Of a stretch of 64,000 nt of DNA, positions 34,836 through 43,332 are shown piece after piece; positions within the stretch are counted from its first letter, which is position 1; every line of letters begins with the position of its first letter. This DNA comes from Cytobacillus oceanisediminis (GTDB taxonomy: Bacteria > Bacillota > Bacilli > Bacillales > Cytobacillaceae), in NCBI RefSeq assembly GCF_022811925.1, contig NZ_CP065511.1, forward strand, positions 1,295,501 to 1,359,500, written 5' to 3'. Position numbers and translations under genes: made by a program. The notes beneath the pieces are model-generated. The model saw only the letters and a list, made by a program, of their open reading frames with translations, was not told the origin of the DNA and searched no databases.

Positions 34836-35756
34836 TTAATTTAGCTCAATGCGTTTATTGAAGAACCGATAAAAGACATCTACGAATAAATTCACAACTA
34901 CGAAAATAAGTGAGGCAAATAATACTCCTCCCTGGACCATTGGCAAATCACGCATTCTTATCGCATCAACAATCATTCTTCCGAGGCCATTAATAGCAAA
35001 GATGGATTCAACCAATACTGTACCGCCAAGGAGTGCGCCAAACTGAAGTCCCACAACCGTAATCACTGGGATCAGTGCATTTCTTAATGCATGTTTAGAA
35101 ATTATGATTCGTTCGCGAAGCCCTTTTGCACGTGCTGTTCGAATATAATCCTGGCGAATAACTTCCAGCATACTCGACCTGGTCATCCTTGCGACAATTG
35201 CTGCACCGCCTGCTCCAAGAGTAACAGCTGGCAAGATGACATGGAGCAGACTGTCCCATCCGGCAACTGGTAAAATTTGAAGCTTAACAGAGAAGAAATA
35301 CATAAGCATGAGGCCAAACCAGAAGCTTGGCAGTGAAATTCCTAAGAGCGCGACAAGCATGACGCTGACATCGGTCAATGAATAAGGTTTAACAGCTGAA
35401 ATAATTCCTGCTGCCATCCCCAGCACGATTGTAATAATGATGCTAAAGAAGGCAAGTTCAATGGTAATTGGCAGTCTTACCAATATTTCATCAAGAACAG
35501 GCTGGCTGTTTTTTAAGGAAACACCTAAATCACCCTTAAACACATTTGTTAAATATTCAAAGTACTGGATATATAAAGGCTGGTTTAATCCAAGCTGTTC
35601 ACGAATAGCTTCAATTGTTTCTTTTGAGGCGCCTTCACCTGCAAGAAGTACTGCAGGATCCCCTGGAACGAGCTGCATAATGAAGAAGACAACAAAAGTA
35701 ACTCCAATAATAACCGGGATTGTTTGTAAAATCCGGCGTAATATAAACATCAGCAT
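34836..35756 (-). CDS. Peptide-type ABC transporter permease (OppB/DppB-like)
   Basis: A 306-residue inner-membrane permease with about six transmembrane segments. It starts MLMFILRRILQTIPVIIGVT, the common OppB/DppB/GsiC beginning, and has the N-terminal QLVPGDPAVLLAGEGAS segment and the cytoplasmic ATPase-contact loop ARTARAKGL-like (YIRTARAKGLRERIIISKHA). It pairs with the OppC-like permease to form the channel. GAGGAGG precedes the ATG, 23 bases after the OppC-like gene. Confidence 0.93.
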   Translation of the reverse strand: MLMFILRRILQTIPVIIGVTFVVFFIMQLVPGDPAVLLAGEGASKETIEAIREQLGLNQPLYIQYFEYLTNVFKGDLGVSLKNSQPVLDEILVRLPITIELAFFSIIITIVLGMAAGIISAVKPYSLTDVSVMLVALLGISLPSFWFGLMLMYFFSVKLQILPVAGWDSLLHVILPAVTLGAGGAAIVARMTRSSMLEVIRQDYIRTARAKGLRERIIISKHALRNALIPVITVVGLQFGALLGGTVLVESIFAINGLGRMIVDAIRMRDLPMVQGGVLFASLIFVVVNLFVDVFYRFFNKRIELN

Positions 35757-35778
35757 AGATGTAACCTCCTCAAAGCTT

Positions 35779-36681
35779 TTATTTTTTCATCCTAGGGTCA
35801 AAAGCATCACGCAAACCATCCCCAAAAATATTAAACCCAAGGACGAGAATGGAAATAGCGAGACCAGGAAATAGGGCAATATACGGTGCTGAGAATAAGA
35901 AATCTCGTCCGCTGCTAAGCATAGTCCCCCATTCAGGTGAAGGGGGCTGTGCACCAAGGCCAAGGAATGATAATCCTGCAGCTGATAGAATGGCAGTAGC
36001 CAATCGCAAAGTCCCTTGAACAATAATGGGTGAAAGTATGTTTGGAAAAATATGCTTGAAAATAATGACTAAATCATTGGCGCCAAGCGAGCGTATTGCA
36101 TCAATATATTCAAGGCGCTTTACTTCTAAAGTAGATCCGCGGACAATTCTGGCAAATAAAGGTACAGAAAAAGCTCCTACTGCTATGGTCACATTAATCA
36201 GACTTGGACCCAGTGCTGCAATAATGGCTAGGGCAAGAAGAATCCCTGGGAATGCAAGCATAACATCCATCATCCTCATGATAATGGTGTCAACCCATTT
36301 GCCATAATACCCAGCTGCAAGACCAAAAATAATTCCGAAAAATGCTCCGAATAACACAGCGGCAAATCCAACCCCCATTGATAGCCTTGAACCATAAAGA
36401 ATCCGGCTTAAAATATCTCTTCCTTTATCATCTGTTCCCATCCAATGGTCTGCAGATGGAGGAGTCAGCTTATTTTCCAAATCAATTTCGTATGGGCTAT
36501 ATGGAGCCAGCAGCGGTGCAAATACCGCCATTAATAGATAAACAATAATAATGATGGCCCCAACTAAAGCAGCTTTATTTTGTATCAATATAGAAAGAAA
36601 ATCTTTTATTCTAGATTCCTCTGGGCCAATAAATGTCCTCTGAGCAATTTTAGGCTGCTCCGTTTTTACTTGAACTGTCAT
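35779..36681 (-). CDS. Peptide-type ABC transporter permease (OppC/DppC-like)
   Basis: A 300-residue permease, first gene of the reverse-strand transporter operon. It has the N-terminal membrane segment AALVGAIIIIVYLLMAVFAP, the OppC motif HWMGTDDKGRDILSRILYGS, and the ATPase-contact loop EYIDAIRSLGANDLVIIFKH. About six transmembrane segments. GGGGGG precedes the ATG. No solute-binding protein gene is in this operon; the two candidates are on the other strand at 22876 and 36967, the latter divergent from this gene across a 285-base intergenic region. Confidence 0.93.
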   Translation of the reverse strand: MTVQVKTEQPKIAQRTFIGPEESRIKDFLSILIQNKAALVGAIIIIVYLLMAVFAPLLAPYSPYEIDLENKLTPPSADHWMGTDDKGRDILSRILYGSRLSMGVGFAAVLFGAFFGIIFGLAAGYYGKWVDTIIMRMMDVMLAFPGILLALAIIAALGPSLINVTIAVGAFSVPLFARIVRGSTLEVKRLEYIDAIRSLGANDLVIIFKHIFPNILSPIIVQGTLRLATAILSAAGLSFLGLGAQPPSPEWGTMLSSGRDFLFSAPYIALFPGLAISILVLGFNIFGDGLRDAFDPRMKK

Positions 36682-36827
36682 CTTATTTCCCCCCTAAAGA
36701 TTTTGTAGTAGTACCTGAAATTAAAAGTCAGTCTTCCTCCTTTCAAAAGAAGAATGGTATAAAAACGAATGATGTTTAGTTAAAACTATCAAAATTACCT
36801 GTAAAGTAAATATTTTTTAAAACAGTT

Positions 36828-36890
36828 GTCAAAATATTTAAAAATCAAGTAAATATTCTGTAAATATCTAAATGCATCATCTTCTATAAT
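36828..36890 (+). promoter_or_regulatory. Promoter D of the ureide island
   Basis: GTCAAAATAT at 36828 and GTAAATATTC at 36849, 21 bases apart, then a perfect TATAAT (36885-36890) 36 bases after the second box. It lies between the divergent OppC-like gene and the second binding-protein gene and reads toward the latter. I do not see an equally clear pair toward the opp side. Confidence 0.55.
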
Positions 36891-36966
36891 GCAGATAAGC
36901 ATTTATGGAGGGATGGTGAACATTGATTTACTATCGGAATTTTTTATAAAAAAAGGGGAGAGAAAA

Positions 36967-38544
36967 ATGGAGAAAGATAGAAAGCACTTTCCGAAGGGAT
37001 TACTGATGATTTGCTTAAGCTTAATGATGCTGTTTGTATCAGCTTGTTCTACACAAACAAAAACAGAACAGGACGCCGGTACTGAATCCGAAGGGAAAAA
37101 GGATGGGGGCACCTTGTCAGTTGTCCGTCTATCAGATGCAACAAAATTAGACCCTCACTTTATTACAGACATTCCTTCTGCAAATATTATTTATCAAAAA
37201 GTATACGAAACTTTAGTAGAGCCAGATAAAGATATGAACATTCAGCCGCTGCTGGCAACAGAATGGAATGTCATTGATGATACGACCTGGGAGTTTAAGC
37301 TAAAAGAAGGAGTAACCTTTCATGACGGTACTCCGTTTAATGCAGAAGCAGTAAAGGCCACCTTTGACCGTTTGCTGGATCCAAACACTGGATCACCTCA
37401 GCGTGAGAAATTCGCGATGATTAATGAAGTAAAAGTAATTGATGAATACACAGTACAATTATTGCTTGATTACCCATATGCTCCACTGCTTTCAATTCTT
37501 GCAAGCAGCGAAGGCAGCATCATAAGTCCAAAGGCGTTAACTGAAAACCAAGAGACACTTGCAGAGAAACCTGTTGGTACAGGCCCATTTGTTTTTGAAG
37601 ATTGGAAAACTGGCCAGGAAATTTCCTTGAAGAAAAATGAAAACTATTGGGGAAAACAGCCAAGTATTGACCGGGTTGTTTTTAAAGTGGTCCCAGAAGA
37701 TGCGACTCGGCTGGCTATGATTGAAACTGGAGAAGCACATATTAATGATCAGGTGCCTGTTACGGAAATCGAACGAATTGAAGCTTCTGATTCGATGGGG
37801 CTTTTCCGGGCAGAGGGGCTTGCAGTTGAATATATCGGGTTTAATACCAAAAAGACACCATTGAATGATGTTAAAGTCCGAAAAGCAATCAGCCATGCCA
37901 TCGAGAGAGAAGCAATTATAAAAGGGGTTTATAACAATGTAGGGACACTTGCTAATGCAGCAATGAGTCCAAAGGTTTTTGGCCACAGTGAAAATGTTAA
38001 GCCTTATAATTATGATTTAAATGAAGCGAAAAAATTGTTAAAAGAAGCAGGATATGAAAACGGGCTTAAGCTTAAATTACTGACAAGCGATAGAAAAGAA
38101 CGGATCAATATGGCTGAAGTTATTCAATCCCAATTAAAGGGAATCGGCGTTGAGGTAGATATTCAAGTGATGGAATATGGAGCATATATCGATACGATTG
38201 ATAAATCTGAGCATGATTTATTCATTGGCGGATGGGGAAATGCCACAGGCGATGGAGATTATAATCAGTATAACCTATTCCATACTGCCTCACAGGGACC
38301 TCCTGGAAACCATTTCTATTACAGCAATCCTGAGGTAGACAAAATCATCGAAGAAGCACGAAGAGAAACTGACGAAGCAAAGCGCAAGGATCTTTATGAA
38401 CAAGTGATGCAAATGGAATTAGAGGATGCGGTTTATATTCCGATTCGAAACTATGAACATATGGCTGCCCATAGTCAAAATGTAAGCGGCTTTTGGCTGA
38501 ATGCTGCCAATTATCTTATGATTGATGATGCAGTAATTAAGTAA
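36967..38544 (+). CDS. ABC transporter solute-binding lipoprotein, second paralogue
   Basis: A 525-residue family-5 solute-binding lipoprotein, closely similar to the product of 22876-24441: both share DTTWEFKL/ETTWEFKL, VTFHDGT, VKATFDRLLDP and QYNLFH. The signal peptide ends in the lipobox LFVSAC. I start at ATG 36967, preceded by GGGGAGAG; a longer frame begins at 36889 but has no ribosome binding site and would begin on the -10. Divergent from the permease operon, it is the natural partner of that transporter. A hairpin and two amidohydrolase genes follow. Confidence 0.92.
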   Translation: MEKDRKHFPKGLLMICLSLMMLFVSACSTQTKTEQDAGTESEGKKDGGTLSVVRLSDATKLDPHFITDIPSANIIYQKVYETLVEPDKDMNIQPLLATEWNVIDDTTWEFKLKEGVTFHDGTPFNAEAVKATFDRLLDPNTGSPQREKFAMINEVKVIDEYTVQLLLDYPYAPLLSILASSEGSIISPKALTENQETLAEKPVGTGPFVFEDWKTGQEISLKKNENYWGKQPSIDRVVFKVVPEDATRLAMIETGEAHINDQVPVTEIERIEASDSMGLFRAEGLAVEYIGFNTKKTPLNDVKVRKAISHAIEREAIIKGVYNNVGTLANAAMSPKVFGHSENVKPYNYDLNEAKKLLKEAGYENGLKLKLLTSDRKERINMAEVIQSQLKGIGVEVDIQVMEYGAYIDTIDKSEHDLFIGGWGNATGDGDYNQYNLFHTASQGPPGNHFYYSNPEVDKIIEEARRETDEAKRKDLYEQVMQMELEDAVYIPIRNYEHMAAHSQNVSGFWLNAANYLMIDDAVIK

Positions 38545-38565
38545 ATAGAAATTAAAAAGTGAAAC

Positions 38566-38600
38566 GGAAAAGTACTTTTGAAGCAAAAGTGCTTTTCCTT
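38566..38600 (+). terminator. Intercistronic hairpin after the second binding protein
   Basis: GGAAAAGtaCTTTT / AAAAGtgCTTTTCC stem then TTCATTTTC. It sits in the same place as the hairpin after the first binding-protein gene, suggesting partial termination to keep binding protein in excess. Confidence 0.65.
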
Positions 38601-38626
38601 CATTTTCAATTTTAGGAGGAATCAGA

Positions 38627-39865
38627 ATGACAGCTCTATGGATTACAAATGTTCGGCTAGAAAAAGGATTCATCTACGAAAATGAACAAATTACAGGCAC
38701 TAGCACTGAAATTTGCCACTTGAAAATCGATGATGGGAAAATTGCAGAAATCACACAACTTGCCCCAGGTTCTAATGAAAACCAATTCGATGCAAAACAG
38801 AAACTTGTACTTCCTTCTTTAAGAGATATGCACATTCATATTGACAAAACCTATTACGGTGGCCCATGGAAAGCCTGCACACCAATCACAAACGGCATTT
38901 TCACCAGATTAGAAGAGGAAAAAGAACTTTTGCCGAAGCTTCTCCCAACCGCACAAGAACGCGCTGAAAAAATGATAGAGCTGTATTTAAAAAATGGCCA
39001 TACTCATATTCGCACACATTGTAATGTTGACCCTGTAATTGGCCTGAAAAACTTAGAAGCTACTGTCAATGCACTAAAAAAATATGAAGATGTCCTTACA
39101 TATGACATTGTTGCGTTTCCGCAGCATGGGCTGCTGAGAAGCGGTTCTGTGCAGTTAATTCGGGATGCTATGAAAAATGGAGCCACCCTAGTTGGCGGTG
39201 TGGATCCAGCTACAGTGGACAGGAACATTGAAAAGTCATTAAATACAATATTTGAAATTGCAGCAGAACATAATAAGGGAGTCGATATCCATCTTCATGA
39301 TCCTAACTCATTGGGGGCTTTTACATTCGAGAGAATGGCAGATTATACAAGAGAATCAGGAATGGCAGGAAGAGCAACGATTAGCCATGGAATTGCTTTA
39401 GCCGACCTGTCCGAAGAAGCATTGGCTGAGGTGGCGGCAATATTGAAAGAGCAAGAAATTGACGTGACCACTACCATTCCAATTAATCGTACAACTATTC
39501 CTGTTCTTGCACTTGATCGTTATGGTATTCCCGTTTCAGTAGGGCATGACAGCATCACTGATCATTGGTCTCCGTTTGGAACAGGAAACACCATACAGAA
39601 ACTGGGAACTCTTGCGGAAAGGTTCCGAATGATTGATGAATATTCTTTATCATCTGTCTTGAAGTTTGCAACTGGCGGGGTTACTCCCCTAAATAAAGCT
39701 GGTGAACGGGTTTGGCCAAAAGTCGGGGACGATGCGACAATGATGCTTGTTGATGCGACATGTTCAGCAGAAGCAATTGCGAGAAGAGCAACGGCTGAAA
39801 CATTATTTTTCAAAGGCAAGAAGGTTGAAAGCAAACGAACTGAACTAAACATAATAAATTCATAA
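38627..39865 (+). CDS. Cytosine deaminase-like amidohydrolase, paralogue 2
   Basis: A 412-residue protein of the same group as the products of 24515 and 39892. Metal pair in RDMHIHIDKTYYGG, HTHIRTHCNVDPVIG, EDVLTYDIVAFPQHGLLRSG, HLHDPNSLGAF, ATISHGIALADLS and the catalytic Asp in VSVGHDSITDHWSPFGTGN. As in its paralogues, Asp stands where CodA has Glu217. It starts MTALWITNVRLE, aligned with the other two. AGGAGGA ribosome binding site. Substrate unknown; a ring deaminase or amidase role is inferred. Confidence 0.85.
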   Translation: MTALWITNVRLEKGFIYENEQITGTSTEICHLKIDDGKIAEITQLAPGSNENQFDAKQKLVLPSLRDMHIHIDKTYYGGPWKACTPITNGIFTRLEEEKELLPKLLPTAQERAEKMIELYLKNGHTHIRTHCNVDPVIGLKNLEATVNALKKYEDVLTYDIVAFPQHGLLRSGSVQLIRDAMKNGATLVGGVDPATVDRNIEKSLNTIFEIAAEHNKGVDIHLHDPNSLGAFTFERMADYTRESGMAGRATISHGIALADLSEEALAEVAAILKEQEIDVTTTIPINRTTIPVLALDRYGIPVSVGHDSITDHWSPFGTGNTIQKLGTLAERFRMIDEYSLSSVLKFATGGVTPLNKAGERVWPKVGDDATMMLVDATCSAEAIARRATAETLFFKGKKVESKRTELNIINS

Positions 39866-39891
39866 CTTAAGAGCAAAAAGGAGGAAATATA

Positions 39892-41115
39892 ATGTCAACT
39901 TCCTATTGGTTAACAAATATTAAGCTTGAAACAGGATATCTTCAGGATGACAATGGAGCTTATACAACAACAACGGAACTCTTTCATTTAAAAATTGAAG
40001 ATGGAAAAATAATAGAAAAACAGAGCAGCAGTTATAAAATTTCCGAGAATGAAAAAAAGTTGGACGGAAGAGGATTTCTGGCTGTGCCATCTTTTAAAGA
40101 GATGCACAACCATCTTGATAAGACCTATCTTTCTCTTGATTGGAAGGCTTGCAGGCCGGTCAAAAATTTAGAAGAACGTTTACAGTATGAAGCAATGGAG
40201 CTTGAGGAATTGGCGCCTACAGCCAAACAGCGGGCAAGCAAAATGATTGAGCTTCTCCTTTCTAAGGGGTCAACTCATATTCGTACCCATGTAAATATTG
40301 ATCCCTATATAGGCTTGAAGAACCTGGAAGGCGTAAGAGAAGCTTTAGAAGACTATTCCGACAAACTGACATTCGAAATTGTAGCTTTCCCTCAACACGG
40401 TCTATTAAGGGAACATGTAATTCCTCTCATGAAAGAAGCGATGAGATCTGGAGCCAACATTGTAGGAGGTCTTGATCCTGCAGGAATTGACCGCAACATT
40501 GAAAAGTCACTCTATGAAGTCATGAATCTGAGTACAGAATTTGATGCAGATATAGATATCCATTTACATGATGGCGGACATGCAGGATTATATACCATTG
40601 ATAAATTTGCTGAAATGATAGAAGAAGTAAAGTGGCACAATCGTGCTGCTGTAAGCCATGCATTTTGTTTAGGGGAAGTACCAGTTCCGCAAGCAGAAGA
40701 AATGGCGGAAAGATTGAGTGAGCTTGGAATTTCGATCATGTCCACTATTCCTATAACAAAATCTCTTCCACCAATTGAACTCTTAGACAGGAAAGGTGTA
40801 AATGTTTATCTGGGCTGCGATGGATTCTATGATTCCTGGGGTCCTTTCGGGAATGGAGATCTGCTGGAAAAAGTCACAAGATATGGTGAGCTTTATCGTA
40901 AGAGCGATGAAATATCTCTGGCACAATCCTTAAAATGGGCCACTGGGGGTCCTGTTCCATTAAACAAGGATGGAGAGATGAGTTGGCCGCTTGAGGGAGA
41001 AGAGGCAAACTTGGTACTTGTCAATGCTTCGTGTTCGGCAGAAGCAGTTGCGAGAACACCTAAGAGAGAAGCGGTAATTTTTAGAGGGAAAGTTGTCGCG
41101 GGGCAGCTAACATAG
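39892..41115 (+). CDS. Cytosine deaminase-like amidohydrolase, paralogue 3
   Basis: A 407-residue tandem neighbour of paralogue 2, 26 bases downstream with AAGGAGG before its ATG. Motifs: KEMHNHLDKTYLS, STHIRTHVNIDPYIG, EIVAFPQHGLL, DIDIHLHDGGHAGLY, AVSHAFCLGEV and the Asp in VYLGCDGFYDSWGPFGNGD. Small differences near the active site (HNH rather than HVH/HIH; GCDGF rather than GNDNI/GHDSI) suggest a different substrate preference from the other two copies. It ends the plus-strand part of the island. Confidence 0.85.
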   Translation: MSTSYWLTNIKLETGYLQDDNGAYTTTTELFHLKIEDGKIIEKQSSSYKISENEKKLDGRGFLAVPSFKEMHNHLDKTYLSLDWKACRPVKNLEERLQYEAMELEELAPTAKQRASKMIELLLSKGSTHIRTHVNIDPYIGLKNLEGVREALEDYSDKLTFEIVAFPQHGLLREHVIPLMKEAMRSGANIVGGLDPAGIDRNIEKSLYEVMNLSTEFDADIDIHLHDGGHAGLYTIDKFAEMIEEVKWHNRAAVSHAFCLGEVPVPQAEEMAERLSELGISIMSTIPITKSLPPIELLDRKGVNVYLGCDGFYDSWGPFGNGDLLEKVTRYGELYRKSDEISLAQSLKWATGGPVPLNKDGEMSWPLEGEEANLVLVNASCSAEAVARTPKREAVIFRGKVVAGQLT

Positions 41116-41173
41116 GAGTGTTAAAGGGTTTCCTGAATTAAATGATATATCTAAAGAAGATATGGAGGATCAG

Positions 41174-41782
41174 ATGCTAAAAATTGATGATGGCCTAATG
41201 TTCTTTGAAGCAGCCGGGAAAGGTGACCTTGAATGTTTGAAAGCATGTGTAGAGAGTGGCATTAATATCAATCTGCAGGATAAGAAAAAACGAACTGCCA
41301 TACTGATTGCTTCGATAAATAAGCATTATGATATGGTTCATTATCTGGCGGAGTCAGGGGCAGACATTAATCTTCAAGATCAAACCAGCTTAAACCCATT
41401 TTTATATGGATGCATTCATGGTGATTTGAAGTTAGTAAAAATGATGATAAGCGCAGGTGCTGATATTAATCTCTTAACTAGATTTGGCGGGGTGGGTATT
41501 ACTCCAGCCTGTGAAAAGGGACATATAGAAGTAGTTCGGGAGCTTTTAATGTCTACAGATATAAACGTAAACCATACAAATTATTGCGGATGGACACCTT
41601 TGATTGAAGCAATTGTTTTGAATGATGGAGGAGAAAACCAGCAGGCCATCATAAAGTTATTGCTTGAACACGGAGCCGATACAAACCTTACAGACCAATA
41701 TGGTGTGAAACCGATTGAGCTTGCCAGAAGAAAAGGATACAGAGAAATAGAGGATATTTTATTTACCGCTGGTATAGAGTAA
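41174..41782 (+). CDS. Ankyrin-repeat protein
   Basis: A 202-residue protein built of about five ankyrin repeats, for example GDLECLKACVESGININLQD, then KKRTAILIASINKHYDMVHY, AESGADINLQDQTS, and a late LLEHGADTNLTDQYG. No signal peptide or enzymatic domain. Such proteins mediate protein binding; the partner is unknown. I start at ATG 41174, preceded by GGAGGAT; ATG 41162 overlaps that ribosome binding site. It lies 58 bases after the last amidohydrolase and could be transcribed with it, as no terminator separates them. Confidence 0.9.
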   Translation: MLKIDDGLMFFEAAGKGDLECLKACVESGININLQDKKKRTAILIASINKHYDMVHYLAESGADINLQDQTSLNPFLYGCIHGDLKLVKMMISAGADINLLTRFGGVGITPACEKGHIEVVRELLMSTDINVNHTNYCGWTPLIEAIVLNDGGENQQAIIKLLLEHGADTNLTDQYGVKPIELARRKGYREIEDILFTAGIE

Positions 41783-42093
41783 TTGCATAGTAAGGTCTGA
41801 AGTATTTTATAATACAATTATATTAATAAAGTCCGATAACATTTAAGGTAAAGAAATCCCTTTCTGTTTGATAGCAGAAAGGGATTTCTTTTGATTCATA
41901 AAGATGTCCTTGAAAGTTGATTCCCTCAGCAGCAATAGCGGCCAATGTAAAAGCATATTAAGTACCCGCAAGAAAACTAAAGTTTAAAAGTTTTATTAAG
42001 CAGGGAAGATATAGGAAAGGATATTCAAATAATTCTGAAGACAGTATGTTAACATCAAGTATAAGGACATATTTAAATAAAGGAGGAAATGCG
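41783..42093. other. Intergenic region with a terminator only
   Basis: Contains the strong hairpin at 41851-41892. The remaining 200 bases are AT-rich. I see no open frame with a ribosome binding site and no known RNA element. Confidence 0.5.
41851..41892 (+). terminator. Rho-independent terminator after the ankyrin gene
   Basis: Perfect 16-base arms AAGAAATCCCTTTCTG / CAGAAAGGGATTTCTT, followed by TTG. Confidence 0.9.
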
Positions 42094-42375
42094 ATGAATA
42101 CAGATATACAAAAAGAAGAAAACCGTTTTTTTATAAATGATGAGAAAGGGGACATGATTGCCGAAATCACCTATATTCCAAGCGGCGATTCGGTCATAAC
42201 CATAGACCATACATATGTAAGCGAATCCCTGCGCGGTAAGGGAGTTGCAGGAAAACTGCTGGAAAGTGTCGTTCAGGAGGCGCGCAGCAAAGGATATAAG
42301 ATTGTGCCTGCCTGCTCATATGCAAAAGCTGTTTTTGACCGGAAGAGCGAATATCAGGATTTACTCGCGAAATAA
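42094..42375 (+). CDS. GNAT-family N-acetyltransferase (YidJ/YjdJ-like)
   Basis: A 93-residue minimal GNAT domain of the GCN5-related 'YjdJ-like' type. It contains the acetyl-CoA-binding strand-loop HTYVSESLRGKGVAGKLLES and a C-terminal VPACSYAKAVFDRKSEYQDL, both typical of this short subfamily. The substrate is unknown. The ATG at 42094 follows AAAGGAGG; the frame is open upstream to 42046 without a better start. The alpha/beta hydrolase gene follows 15 bases later, so the two are probably cotranscribed. Confidence 0.9.
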   Translation: MNTDIQKEENRFFINDEKGDMIAEITYIPSGDSVITIDHTYVSESLRGKGVAGKLLESVVQEARSKGYKIVPACSYAKAVFDRKSEYQDLLAK

Positions 42376-42390
42376 AGGAGGTTTTTCTGA

Positions 42391-43173
42391 ATGCACGCAA
42401 AAATAAAAGAAGTAAATGGAACAGCCATCTCATATTATGATGAAGGCACAGGTGAGCCGCTGGTATTGCTGCATGGTTTTTGCGGCAGCAAAGATTACTG
42501 GGCAGGGGTGATTCCCGTTTTGGCGGAGAACTTTCGAGTCATTGCGGTGGATCTTCCAGGACATGGGGGTTCAGGTTTGCCAGCCGGTGACCCATCAATT
42601 GAGAAGATGGCTGAAGTAATCAAAGAGGCTATAGATGAGATGGAGCTGGATAAAATATCTCTTATCGGCCACTCATTGGGCGGCTATGTAACTCTTGCAT
42701 TTGCTGAAGCATACGAAGACAAGCTGAAATCCTTTTCTCTTGTCCATTCAACAGCCAGCCCTGATTCAGAAGAAGGAAAGAAAGGAAGAGACGCAGCTTC
42801 CGGCAAAATTGATAAAGAGGGAATTGAATCCTTTATTGATGGACTTGTGCCCAAGCTCTTTGCACCCGGTGAGAAACATCCAGAAGAAATTCAAATGGCG
42901 AAAGAGATTGGCTATTGTACAAGACCTGAAGGTGCAAAGGCTGCCTTGAAAGCGATGAAACTGCGTGAGGACCGCAGCCATGTCTTGAAGAGCACTGAGC
43001 TCCCGGTATTACTTGTCGCTGGAGACAAAGATCAGATTGTCCCGCCTGAAAAGTCATTTGCAGTTGAAGGACCTAATATTAAGCAAATGACCATTAAAGC
43101 TGCCGGACATATGAGCATGTACGAAGCACCACAGGAACTCGCCGAAATTATTCGCAGGTTTTTGAAAGAGTAA
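42391..43173 (+). CDS. Alpha/beta hydrolase
   Basis: A 260-residue alpha/beta-hydrolase-fold protein. The oxyanion region is LLHGFCGSKDYW, the nucleophile elbow IGHSLGGYVTLAF carries the catalytic Ser (about residue 93), the acid lies in LLVAGDKDQIVPPE and the catalytic His in KAAGHMSMYEAPQE. It resembles esterases and carboxylesterase-like BioH/RsbQ relatives. The substrate is not evident. AAAGGAGG precedes the ATG. Just past its stop lie five CGCACATAAA repeats. Confidence 0.92.
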   Translation: MHAKIKEVNGTAISYYDEGTGEPLVLLHGFCGSKDYWAGVIPVLAENFRVIAVDLPGHGGSGLPAGDPSIEKMAEVIKEAIDEMELDKISLIGHSLGGYVTLAFAEAYEDKLKSFSLVHSTASPDSEEGKKGRDAASGKIDKEGIESFIDGLVPKLFAPGEKHPEEIQMAKEIGYCTRPEGAKAALKAMKLREDRSHVLKSTELPVLLVAGDKDQIVPPEKSFAVEGPNIKQMTIKAAGHMSMYEAPQELAEIIRRFLKE

Positions 43174-43192
43174 GCAGTTTCTGATTTTTGAG

Positions 43193-43285
43193 CGCACATA
43201 AATATTTCTATCCGCACATAAATTTGTGTTATACGCACATAAAAAATCTTATCCGCACATAAATTGGCGTTATGCGCACATAAAG
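43193..43285. repeat. Five-copy CGCACATAAA tandem array (20-21 bp period)
   Basis: CGCACATAAA starts at 43193, 43213, 43234, 43254 and 43275, so the period alternates 20-21 bases. Spacers between the units vary in sequence but share a TAT/ATC ending. The array lies between convergent genes and does not encode an RNA I recognise. Confidence 0.85.
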
Positions 43286-43332
43286 GTTCCTGTGACCCCA
43301 AATTAATCATTTTTGCGATTGAAATACAGAAA

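Noticed and set aside
36682..36827. The 21-bp box pair on the opp side of the divergent region
   Set aside because: A weak GTAATTTT box is seen, but there is no second box at 21 bases, so I do not claim the opp operon for the regulon.
37537..37986. 149-codon reverse-strand frame
   Set aside because: Antisense to the second binding-protein gene; no ribosome binding site.
43193..43285. CRISPR array
   Set aside because: The repeat unit is only 10 bases with 10-11-base spacers and there are no cas genes.
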